Assembly: GCF_000512915.1 (NCBI RefSeq)
Contig: NZ_CP007034.1
Location: forward strand, 2,294,001-2,358,000
Length of the DNA: 64,000 bases
DNA from: Barnesiella viscericola DSM 18177
GTDB taxonomy: Bacteria > Bacteroidota > Bacteroidia > Bacteroidales > Barnesiellaceae
Reading direction: 5' to 3'
The position numbers were made by a program, and so were the translations under genes. The notes beneath the pieces are model-generated. The model saw only the letters and a program-made list of their open reading frames with translations. It was not told the origin of the DNA and did not search any database. Shown here piece by piece: positions 7,754 through 15,033 of the stretch (its first letter is position 1; every line of letters begins with the position of its first letter).

Positions 7754-10700
7754 TTAGAGTCTTATTTTGGCTCGTTTCACGCTGCCTGAGGTTTGTACCT
7801 CGACTACGTAAACGCCTTTCAGACCACCGGCATTGACGATGGCCGATTCGGTAGCCGGACTTTCACTGATGCAGAGGCTACCGCTCATCGAGTAGACTTT
7901 TACCAGATTGATGGGGCTGCCGGCTTCGATGCGGATATTGCCCGAGCGGTCGGTAAATATCTTCGTGGCAGCTTCAATCGTGTGGTCGATACCGGACGCA
8001 ATGCTCAGAGCAAAGTTCTGCTCGATATTATCGCCACTTTCTACCACGAGGGTTACCCCTTCGACAGCGGTATATTGGTCCTTGGTTACGCTCATCGTAT
8101 ATTCTTTACCCGGTTGCAGTACCTCGATGCTGTAAGCTCCGGAGGCATCGGTCGTGGCCGTGTAGATGACTGAGCCCGATTGCATTGTTACCGTGGCACC
8201 TTCGATAGGCTCCTGGCTGTCGGCCTGGGTTACGATACCGTACACAACGGGAGCCTCGGCAATCAGATCCAGTTCGACCGTCATGATGTTTGCTCTCAGC
8301 TGAGGCGTGTAACTTTCGGCCCATGCAGCTTCATAACCGGCTACCTGAGCGTCGAAGGCACAATATTTCATTGAATTGGTTGTGCCTTCCGACAGGAAGA
8401 ATTGAGCTGCATCTCTCCAACCGCTGTAGATAGAATCGACCGAAACGATGAGACTAAGGTTGCCTCCATCATAGGTAATGGGTGCCTCGGGAGTCATCTC
8501 GAAATACAAGGGGCTCTCTTGTGTGCCGCCAGCTTCGAAACTCATATCGACACCAATGTGGGTGAGCCCTTCAATATCGGCTGCGGATAACTTGTCGGTC
8601 GTGAGTTCGCTCTTTTCGGTGTTCCCTATCCACACGTTCACTTTAAATCCTTTGACGAAAGTATAGTAAGCAGAGTTGGTGATATAGGGGAGTCTTATGC
8701 TTCCGATCACGGCACCGGCATTCAGCCCTTCGAGATGCTCGGGCGTGTAGAGGGTCTCGAATACGGTGTGGCGATTGGACGACGTAGAGGTCGGGGTAGA
8801 CAAGTTGCCTATCAAGAGGTTCGTGATGAAAGTCTCTTCGGCAACGTCGACCGTAATCGTATCGGTCGAGCTGACTGTCCCATTGGAGGAGATCAACGCA
8901 TAGACGTGAGCTTCGCCGGCAGCGTGAGGAGTCCATGAACAGGTATAGCTCTTGGATTCATTCAGGGTCATATCCTCTACATCAAAGGTGCCTATCTTTT
9001 CATCGTCGTTCATCAGGTCGATGGTGTAGCTGTCGGAGGTTTCACCCTCGGAGCTCAGACAGATGAGGTCGATTGTAAAGTCTTGCGTATAGTTGACCAT
9101 ACCCGTGGTTTCGCCTTCGAAGCCATCGATGTAGATATTGTGGTCTTGGTAAACGACTTGCGGACCGTACACCCTATCGAGGTAGGTTCTCTGGCAGGCA
9201 AATGCCAGATAGTAGTCACCCTCGACGAAATCTTTGGGCATATAGACAGCCTTCTGTGCCCAACTGCCCCACGAGCTACTGTTATAGGTAGAGATCGTTT
9301 CCAATGAAGTCCACTTCTGACCGTCGGCCGAGTAGAGCACCTCGGTCTTATAACTCGAAGAACTTGATGATTTCACCGCGAAGGCGATGGAGTCGCCGGC
9401 TGCCAGGTGAAGCAACGGGGTCGCGATTGTGTCGGGAGTAGCACTGGTAACGGCTATGCAGGCCTGTCCGTCATACGGCGAAATGGTGCTTCGGCTCCAC
9501 TTGTTTTGCATGACTTTCCACAAGAGCGGCGGAACAGTCTGCCCCTCAAACGATTCGAGCAAGGCTGTGGGTGACAGCATGGTACCCGAAACCGAAATCT
9601 CGGTGTCGCCTATACCGTCATGATTTACGGTCAAGGTAGCCGTATGGACTCCCGGTTCGGCAGCGAAGGTAATCTGAATCGTGCTCGATTCGCCGTTGGG
9701 GATAACCAGGGGGAATGCGGCATTCACCGTGAAGGCCGATCCCTCGGGAGCGGTGATGCCCGAAACAGTCAGAGCCCCATTTTCACTGCTGTTCTCGATG
9801 GTATAGTCGATTGTGGTAGACTTGTTGACGATCCCAAACTCCACATTGCCCAACGAGGCTTCGCCTTTATTGGGAAGCAGGGTAAGGTCGTTTCCGGTCT
9901 GCATTTGGGTAAAATGCGTATTCTCTACATCATTTGCGGTTACATGGAAAGTCAGATTCTCCAAGAGCGCTTCGCTATCGATATGCAGGTATCCGCTGAG
10001 GGTCTTCTCTTCGTTCACATCAAGTGCCGGACCAGGTATGACGTTGTCTTCGCAAAGTGTAGCCCCCTCGTCACTGTCGAGATAGATCTTATACGATACC
10101 CCTTCGGGGAGAGCTCCGTTTTCGTCGACCAACCGGGTAGTGAAGTTATAGGAGCCGGCTTCGACGGGTTGGATACCGATGTTCTTGATTGTAAATTGCA
10201 ACTCGTTGTCTTCGGCTCTATCATCACCGGCATACAGCGACGCACCGTTGCCCGGTTTGAGCGAACTGTTCACGATTTGCACACCCTTGTTAATGTGATG
10301 GATTCCAAACGCCAGGAAATTGTCGAGGTAAGTGTTTTGCATCAGGAATGCAATGCGCGAACCTTCGGGCACGTTGTCCACTACAACCGGTATCCAGTCG
10401 GTAGCATTGGTCTCGACATCTATTGCAGTCTTGCTGCCATCGGCCGCAACCACGTAAGCTTCCATTTTGGAAGATAGATACTGCTTTCTGAAATCGAAAG
10501 TTACTTTCCCCGAGACTACCGGTGAGTAGAGGGTATCGAGCGATGCATAGTACGAATTATGTGTAGCGGAAACAGCATTCGAACCATCGATACCTGCTTC
10601 GCCGGCAATCGAATAGTTGGTCTGCCCACTGCTTCGGGCAACTACCCATTCCGCCGGCAGGTTGGTCGAGGCGTCGAAGGACTCGTAGTATGAGGTCGTC

Positions 10701-11797
10701 GGGTAGGTCTCGGCTTTCAGCGCTGTGCCATCGCAGGCGTAAAAACTATCAGTACCGACCAGCCATTGGGTAGCCCAGGATCCGGTAGCATAACCTGCCT
10801 TCAACGTCCAGGGGGTCAATCCCATGTTGGGTTGACTCTCGTCAAGGTTGTTGAAATCTTCAAAGAGAGGAGCCTCGTCGGTAATCTCGATGTGCGTGAA
10901 ACCGGTACCGGACAGGGATACGACCGTTTCAGGGGCATTGCTCTGTATGGTCATGGTCCCGGTAATCTCTCCTTCTGAACTGGGTGTGAACTTGATTTTA
11001 TAGCTCTTTTCTCCACCAACTGACGCGATAACATCAGGGAATTCAACGGCATCGGCCAACTCGAAATCCGGATTTGAAAAGGTGATTCCTGAAATATTCA
11101 GATCCCCGCCTCCCGTGTTCGTGACGGTCAGCGTAGCTGTTGCGCTGGCTCCTACCTCTGTGAGCGGGAATTCCAGTGATGTAGCGACCGAAACGTTGGG
11201 CTCATTGGCCAACTTTTCTATCTTCACATTATCAATCATTGCACCCTTATCACTGCCAGACAGGTTACCATTATTATACCATAAGAATGCCAGCTTATAG
11301 GTGCCTGGATCCAGGTTTTGGAAACCTGTTTTGGTCTCCCAGCCGGTTTGTCCGACCAGGTCTTCTGTCAGCGAGACATAAGATTCTGGAATCATCAGCC
11401 AATAACTCTGACTATCGGCCTGAGGGGTTTCATCGCCCGGAATCAAATAGGCGTGTGCATAATCTGCGGCACCACCAAACCAAGCATCAATCTCACCCTG
11501 CACATAGCAGTCGAAAGAGAACGAGTAAGCACCCGCTTCGGTGATTTCGAACGTGCGGTAGGCATACACCGTGGAGTTTGAATAAGTGTCATAACCCGTG
11601 GTTGCTCCACCGTCGTTGGTGATGTACAATCCCTTTTCGCCTTCATGTTTGGCAGCAGTGCCGATGTACCATTGGTTGGCACAATTGCCATTGACAAGTG
11701 TCCACTGGGCATTCTCGGCATCATCTTCAAATCCACAGAAATACGGATAGGTTTGAGCGTGAGCAGTTGGAGAAAATCCCAGCAGACTCATCGCCAC
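7754..11797 (-). CDS. large T9SS-type surface or secreted protein with a damaged 5' end
   Basis: About 1347 residues, rich in beta structure. Visible parts: a jelly-roll (choice-of-anchor-like) region over the first 200 residues, Hydin/ASPM-like Ig blocks (for example LTVTNTGGGDLNISGITF near 230), a second anchor region in the middle, a carboxypeptidase-regulatory-like Ig domain near 1185-1255 (VYGIVTQADSQEPIEGATVT), and a C-terminal domain of about 70 residues resembling a T9SS sorting signal, ending in a basic KRAKIRL. The only usable start in frame is GTG at 11797, which cuts off the basic part of a clear signal peptide: the frame upstream reads KKSYLLTCIGVAMSLLGFSP but has no ATG before TAA at 11828-11830. 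It may be poorly expressed or phase variable. Ligand unknown. Confidence 0.75.
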   Translation of the reverse strand: MAMSLLGFSPTAHAQTYPYFCGFEDDAENAQWTLVNGNCANQWYIGTAAKHEGEKGLYITNDGGATTGYDTYSNSTVYAYRTFEITEAGAYSFSFDCYVQGEIDAWFGGAADYAHAYLIPGDETPQADSQSYWLMIPESYVSLTEDLVGQTGWETKTGFQNLDPGTYKLAFLWYNNGNLSGSDKGAMIDNVKIEKLANEPNVSVATSLEFPLTEVGASATATLTVTNTGGGDLNISGITFSNPDFELADAVEFPDVIASVGGEKSYKIKFTPSSEGEITGTMTIQSNAPETVVSLSGTGFTHIEITDEAPLFEDFNNLDESQPNMGLTPWTLKAGYATGSWATQWLVGTDSFYACDGTALKAETYPTTSYYESFDASTNLPAEWVVARSSGQTNYSIAGEAGIDGSNAVSATHNSYYASLDTLYSPVVSGKVTFDFRKQYLSSKMEAYVVAADGSKTAIDVETNATDWIPVVVDNVPEGSRIAFLMQNTYLDNFLAFGIHHINKGVQIVNSSLKPGNGASLYAGDDRAEDNELQFTIKNIGIQPVEAGSYNFTTRLVDENGALPEGVSYKIYLDSDEGATLCEDNVIPGPALDVNEEKTLSGYLHIDSEALLENLTFHVTANDVENTHFTQMQTGNDLTLLPNKGEASLGNVEFGIVNKSTTIDYTIENSSENGALTVSGITAPEGSAFTVNAAFPLVIPNGESSTIQITFAAEPGVHTATLTVNHDGIGDTEISVSGTMLSPTALLESFEGQTVPPLLWKVMQNKWSRSTISPYDGQACIAVTSATPDTIATPLLHLAAGDSIAFAVKSSSSSSYKTEVLYSADGQKWTSLETISTYNSSSWGSWAQKAVYMPKDFVEGDYYLAFACQRTYLDRVYGPQVVYQDHNIYIDGFEGETTGMVNYTQDFTIDLICLSSEGETSDSYTIDLMNDDEKIGTFDVEDMTLNESKSYTCSWTPHAAGEAHVYALISSNGTVSSTDTITVDVAEETFITNLLIGNLSTPTSTSSNRHTVFETLYTPEHLEGLNAGAVIGSIRLPYITNSAYYTFVKGFKVNVWIGNTEKSELTTDKLSAADIEGLTHIGVDMSFEAGGTQESPLYFEMTPEAPITYDGGNLSLIVSVDSIYSGWRDAAQFFLSEGTTNSMKYCAFDAQVAGYEAAWAESYTPQLRANIMTVELDLIAEAPVVYGIVTQADSQEPIEGATVTMQSGSVIYTATTDASGAYSIEVLQPGKEYTMSVTKDQYTAVEGVTLVVESGDNIEQNFALSIASGIDHTIEAATKIFTDRSGNIRIEAGSPINLVKVYSMSGSLCISESPATESAIVNAGGLKGVYVVEVQTSGSVKRAKIRL

Positions 11798-11890
11798 ACC
11801 AATGCAAGTGAGTAGATAAGATTTTTTTTATACTTAACAGTTATTAATGAAGAATTATGTAAAATAATAATGTTTTGCCTTAATATTTCG

Positions 11891-11898
11891 CAAATATA
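11891..11898 (-). promoter_or_regulatory. -7 element of the large surface-protein gene
   Basis: TATATTTG on the minus strand, 94 bases upstream of the GTG at 11797. No good -33 TTTG is visible 19-21 bases upstream, so support is partial. Confidence 0.4.
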
Positions 11899-12151
11899 AA
11901 AATGTGATTGAAAAAATGATATTAAAACCTATGTATTTTTATCAAAGTGTAGCGTTTTATTCTCATATGATAAAAAATATCTGTTTTGGGTGTGGTTTTA
12001 TGACCTTTTGCAGAGAAGACTAATTGTTGGCCGGGACTGTGTTTGGTTTCGGGGGTGTCTTATTGTTGAAGAGAGGGCAATGGCCTTTGAAAAGAGTAGG
12101 ACATACTCTCTTGTTCCATAATTTTTTCAGGGGAATGGTTAGGGCATAAAA

Positions 12152-12177
12152 AAAGAGCTTTTTCGCAAAAGCTCTTT
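12152..12177. terminator. intrinsic terminator
   Basis: An 11-bp perfect stem (AAAGAGCTTTT) with loop TCGC, A-rich before and T-rich after. It lies about 250 bases beyond the lpxH stop on the minus strand and is the only terminator seen for that operon. Confidence 0.7.
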
Positions 12178-12425
12178 CTTTATAGGTTTTCAATAGGTAT
12201 TAATTTTTTAAGGTAAAAAAGATTGTTTTAGGTTATTGACACAAAGGACAACTTTTTTTTGCAGATAAGCAAACAAAAAAATATGTTATATAATATACTT
12301 TTACAATTATTTTTTGACCATACTGCTTGTAATCTGTTGCATGATAGCCGATTGGATAGTCCTGCCTGAACTTGCTTTGAAAGTGTAAAAAACATTAAAA
12401 TGAACTTTTAATCTCTTTTTGCCGT

Positions 12426-13175
12426 TTATTCTTCAATATAATCAAACACATTCAGTCCTGTTTCTTCCATGACGGCGTAAGAGGGATTTTTGAGCCAGTC
12501 GCCCAAAATGATGATGCGGCTTTGCTGGGGCAAGGCCAGGTCGAGCAAGATGTGCCGGTGGCCGAAGATGAAGCAATCGATGGGTTGCTCCTTGCGGTAC
12601 TCCTTGGCAAAGCACACCAGATGCTCGTTCTTTTCGCCCAGATATTGGGCATAGTCGTCGCCGCTTTTCCGGCTGTGAGCCGACCACCGCAGGGCAAATG
12701 CCACTGTCCACCGCGGGTGTATGGCTGCATAGAGCCGTTGGCAGAACCGGTTGCGGAAGATGCCGCGGAGCAGGCGGAACGAGAAATCCCGACGGCCCAC
12801 ATTGTCACCGTGGGAGAGGAAGAATCGCTTGCCGCCTATCTCGGTAATGAGGGTGCCGTCGTGCAGCGTAATGCCCAACTCGTGGGGGAGGTAGTCGAAA
12901 ATCCAGATGTCGTGGTTGCCGATGAACCAGTGAATGTCGACACCGCTGTCGCTCAGCTCGGCCAGCTTGCCGAAGAAGCGGGTAAAGCCCCGGGGCACGA
13001 CGTAGCGGTATTCATACCAGTAGTCGAGTATGTCGCCCAGCAGGTAGAGGGTGCCGGCATCGGCCTTGATGCTGTCGAGCCAGCGCACGATGCGACGTTC
13101 GTAGTCCAGCGGGTTTTCGATGTATCGCGCTCCCAGATGGAAATCAGATGCAAAGTAAGTCTTAGTCCCGGGCAT
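12426..13175 (-). CDS. lpxH: UDP-2,3-diacylglucosamine diphosphatase (LpxH)
   Basis: A 249-residue calcineurin-like phosphoesterase that hydrolyses UDP-2,3-diacylglucosamine to lipid X in lipid A synthesis, at the inner face of the cytoplasmic membrane. Metal-binding motifs are present in order: SDFHLG (D-x-H), GDILDYW (GD), GNHDIW (GNHD), LSHGDN (GD/H) and FGHRHILL (GHxH). The ATG at 13175 is chosen; the frame also has TTG two codons earlier. It follows the SufT-like gene by only 12 bases and is probably co-transcribed with it. Length and motifs fit Bacteroidetes LpxH. Confidence 0.93.
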   Translation of the reverse strand: MPGTKTYFASDFHLGARYIENPLDYERRIVRWLDSIKADAGTLYLLGDILDYWYEYRYVVPRGFTRFFGKLAELSDSGVDIHWFIGNHDIWIFDYLPHELGITLHDGTLITEIGGKRFFLSHGDNVGRRDFSFRLLRGIFRNRFCQRLYAAIHPRWTVAFALRWSAHSRKSGDDYAQYLGEKNEHLVCFAKEYRKEQPIDCFIFGHRHILLDLALPQQSRIIILGDWLKNPSYAVMEETGLNVFDYIEE

Positions 13176-13187
13176 AGGCAATAGGGG

Positions 13188-13499
13188 TTATAGAAGTCCG
13201 AGTTCGAGTTTGGCCTCTTCGCTCATCATGTCCTTGTCCCATTCGGGTTCAAAGATGAGTTGTATATCGACGCTCTTCACGTTTTCGATGCTTTCGATTT
13301 TCATGCGCACGTCCTCGATGATGAAGTCGGCCGCCGGGCAGTTGGGGGCGGTGAGGGTCATCTCTATCTTCACCGCACCGTCGTTTACCTCTACATTATA
13401 GACGAGTCCGAGATCGTATATGTTGACCGGAATTTCGGGGTCGTAGACGGTTTTCAGCATCTTGACGATTTCTTCTTCGATAGTGGGTTTCTGGTCCAT
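13188..13499 (-). CDS. MIP18/DUF59 family iron-sulfur assembly protein (SufT-like)
   Basis: A 103-residue single-domain protein of the DUF59 family, which helps mature Fe-S proteins in the cytoplasm. The conserved blocks are VYDPEIPVNIYDLGLVY and LTAPNCPAADFI, whose cysteine is the family's functional residue. The ATG at 13499 is preferred over TTG at 13505. It is the first gene of a two-gene unit with lpxH. It sits divergently from the barrel gene at 13713, and a TATCTTCG sequence about 40 bases upstream on the minus strand may be its -7 element. Confidence 0.87.
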   Translation of the reverse strand: MDQKPTIEEEIVKMLKTVYDPEIPVNIYDLGLVYNVEVNDGAVKIEMTLTAPNCPAADFIIEDVRMKIESIENVKSVDIQLIFEPEWDKDMMSEEAKLELGLL

Positions 13500-13604
13500 A
13501 AGCAAGAGTCTTGTTTTTTTTGGTTGGTCGAAGATACATCATTTTTCCCGATAGTCGATAAGAGCCGATGAATTTTTGTATTTCTTGTTGATTTCTTGAC
13601 CGAT

Positions 13605-13637
13605 TTTGTGATTTTAATATATTTTATCTTATCTTTG
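13605..13637 (+). promoter_or_regulatory. promoter of the outer-membrane barrel gene
   Basis: TTTG at 13605-13608 and TATCTTTG at 13630-13637, spaced 21 bases. The leader to the ATG at 13713 is about 70 bases. Confidence 0.7.
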
Positions 13638-13712
13638 TGCAAACAGCAGTCGGGTAATGGGTTATAATTTATAGCTCCCGGTTGATTGAAAACTATAAAT
13701 AAAAAGAGATTT

Positions 13713-14324
13713 ATGAAAAAGACTATTTTTTGTGTAGCCCTTGTCGCTACGCTGTTTTTGGCGATTCCGGCCAATGCGCAATTCAAGTTCGGTCCCAAAG
13801 TGGGTGTGAACATCTCTTCTCTGTCGTTGGGTGGAGATCCTGCTGATAATTTCAAATCGAGCAACATCACGAGCTTCACCGGCGGTTTGATGGCCGAGTT
13901 TATGGTTCCCGTTATCGGGGTGGGTGTCGATGCCAGTGTGATGTACTCCCGCAAAGGCTCTACGTTGAAAGATTTGACCACCGGTACGTCACAAGACCAA
14001 CATACCGATTATGTAGAGATACCTATCAACCTGAAGTATAAATTCTCGTTACCGGTCGTAGGGTCGGTCATGGCTCCGTTTATCTATGCCGGTCCCAGCT
14101 TCGCATTCCGCGTGGGCGACAACTTTGCCGAACAATATAAAGCAAAGAGTTTTGAGACCGCTATCAATGTAGGTGTTGGACTTGAACTCTTCAACCACTT
14201 GCAGATTGCCGGTCAGTATGGCTGGGGATTGGGCAAGACGATGGAGGGTGAAAACTCTGCTCTTAACTCGGTATTGAACGGTAAGAGCCGGGCTTGGACC
14301 GTGACGGCAGCCTATCTGTTCTAA
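13713..14324 (+). CDS. outer-membrane beta-barrel protein (PorT-like family)
   Basis: A 203-residue protein with a clear signal peptide (basic KK start, hydrophobic core, cleavage after ANAQ) and alternating amphipathic strands, such as FGPKVGVNISSLSLGG and IPINLKYKFSLPVVG, ending in an aromatic residue (AAYLF). This is typical of small 8- to 10-stranded barrels annotated as PorT family or outer membrane beta-barrel in Bacteroidetes. The ATG at 13713 is chosen over 13686 because it starts directly with the signal peptide. It is monocistronic, with its own promoter and a strong terminator at 14349-14376. Function unknown; it may be structural or a small transporter. Confidence 0.82.
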   Translation: MKKTIFCVALVATLFLAIPANAQFKFGPKVGVNISSLSLGGDPADNFKSSNITSFTGGLMAEFMVPVIGVGVDASVMYSRKGSTLKDLTTGTSQDQHTDYVEIPINLKYKFSLPVVGSVMAPFIYAGPSFAFRVGDNFAEQYKAKSFETAINVGVGLELFNHLQIAGQYGWGLGKTMEGENSALNSVLNGKSRAWTVTAAYLF

Positions 14325-14348
14325 GGAAAATATTTGAGTCATCATAAC

Positions 14349-14376
14349 GGGGTCGGGAGCAACAGCTCCCGACCCC
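14349..14376 (+). terminator. terminator of the outer-membrane barrel gene
   Basis: A 12-bp perfect GC-rich stem (GGGGTCGGGAGC) with loop AACA, followed by GATTCTTTTT. Confidence 0.9.
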
Positions 14377-14480
14377 GATTCTTTTTCCTGCGGGCGATGG
14401 GTATGGATTTTGTGTGAACCCGTCTTTAATAATAAATAAAAGATGAGGGCCTTTTTGAAGGAGTGGCGGCTTGGCTTTGT

Positions 14481-14945
14481 CAAACCTGAAAACTCCGTTT
14501 TCGTTTGCCACTGTCCCTATTTCAGCTTGTAGCTGGATACCGCATCGGGGTGCGGTATGACTCCGTGTCACCCCGCGCTACGACGCGGGGTCCGGCAAAA
14601 ACGTAGAACCACCTTTCTCATAGAGAAGATAGGATTCGGCTCTGTCAAACCTGAAAACTCCGTTTTCGTTTGCCACTGTCCCTATTTCAGCTTGTAGCTG
14701 GATACCGCATCGGGGTGCGGTATGACTCCGTGTCACCCCGCGCTACGACGCGGGGTCCAGCAAATACATAGATCCACCTCTCCTAATAGGGAATATAGGA
14801 TTCGGCTCTGTCAAACCTGAAAACTGCGTTTCCGTTTGTCTCTACTCTCGCCTTTTTCGCTATCTTTGTATAAGATAGGATGCGTCTTAGCATAAAACTC
14901 AAACAAGTTTGTTTTTCTGCCTTCGACTTTCACTATCTTTGCATA
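14481..14945 (+). repeat. composite interspersed repeat upstream of priA: two tandem units plus promoter-bearing tail
   Basis: Unit 1 spans 14481-14645 (165 bases) and unit 2 spans 14646-14811 (166 bases); both start CAAACCTGAAAACTCCG. Their first 113 bases are identical and the last 50 or so have diverged. Each has two hairpins; in unit 1 these are 14537-14558 (ATACCGCA stem) and 14570-14591 (ACCCCGCG stem, loop CTACGA). A third partial start at 14812 leads into a tail of about 134 bases carrying two TATCTTTG boxes (14861-14868 and 14934-14941). The same parts in the same order occur upstream of ispD. No coding capacity. Confidence 0.88.
14908..14941 (+). promoter_or_regulatory. promoter of priA inside the repeat tail
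   Basis: TATCTTTG at 14934-14941 within TTTCACTATCTTTGC, with TTTG at 14908-14911 (22-base spacing, slightly long). Another TTTG/TATCTTTG pair lies upstream at 14835-14868 with the same spacing. The predicted leader before the priA ATG is about 85-100 bases. Confidence 0.55.
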
Positions 14946-15033
14946 GAGGGAGAGAGGGGGAAACGGTGTGTGCCGTGACCGACTGTTGCTCCCCTGTACT
15001 TGTATCGGCGAAGGACTTCCCCTTTGCCGGAAG

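Larger units (their letters stand above)
11798..12425. other. AT-rich intergenic region with leader and hairpin
   Basis: No convincing gene is seen in these 628 bases. It holds the leader and -7 element (TATATTTG, minus strand 11898-11891) of the large surface-protein gene, an A8/T8 tract at 11822-11829 at the place where that gene's start codon should be, and a hairpin terminator at 12152-12177. The stretch 12180-12425 is very AT-rich, with nothing recognisable. Confidence 0.6.

Noticed and set aside
14481-14811. Possible CRISPR array
   Set aside because: Only two units of 165 bases with similar content; no short repeats with unique spacers and no cas genes.
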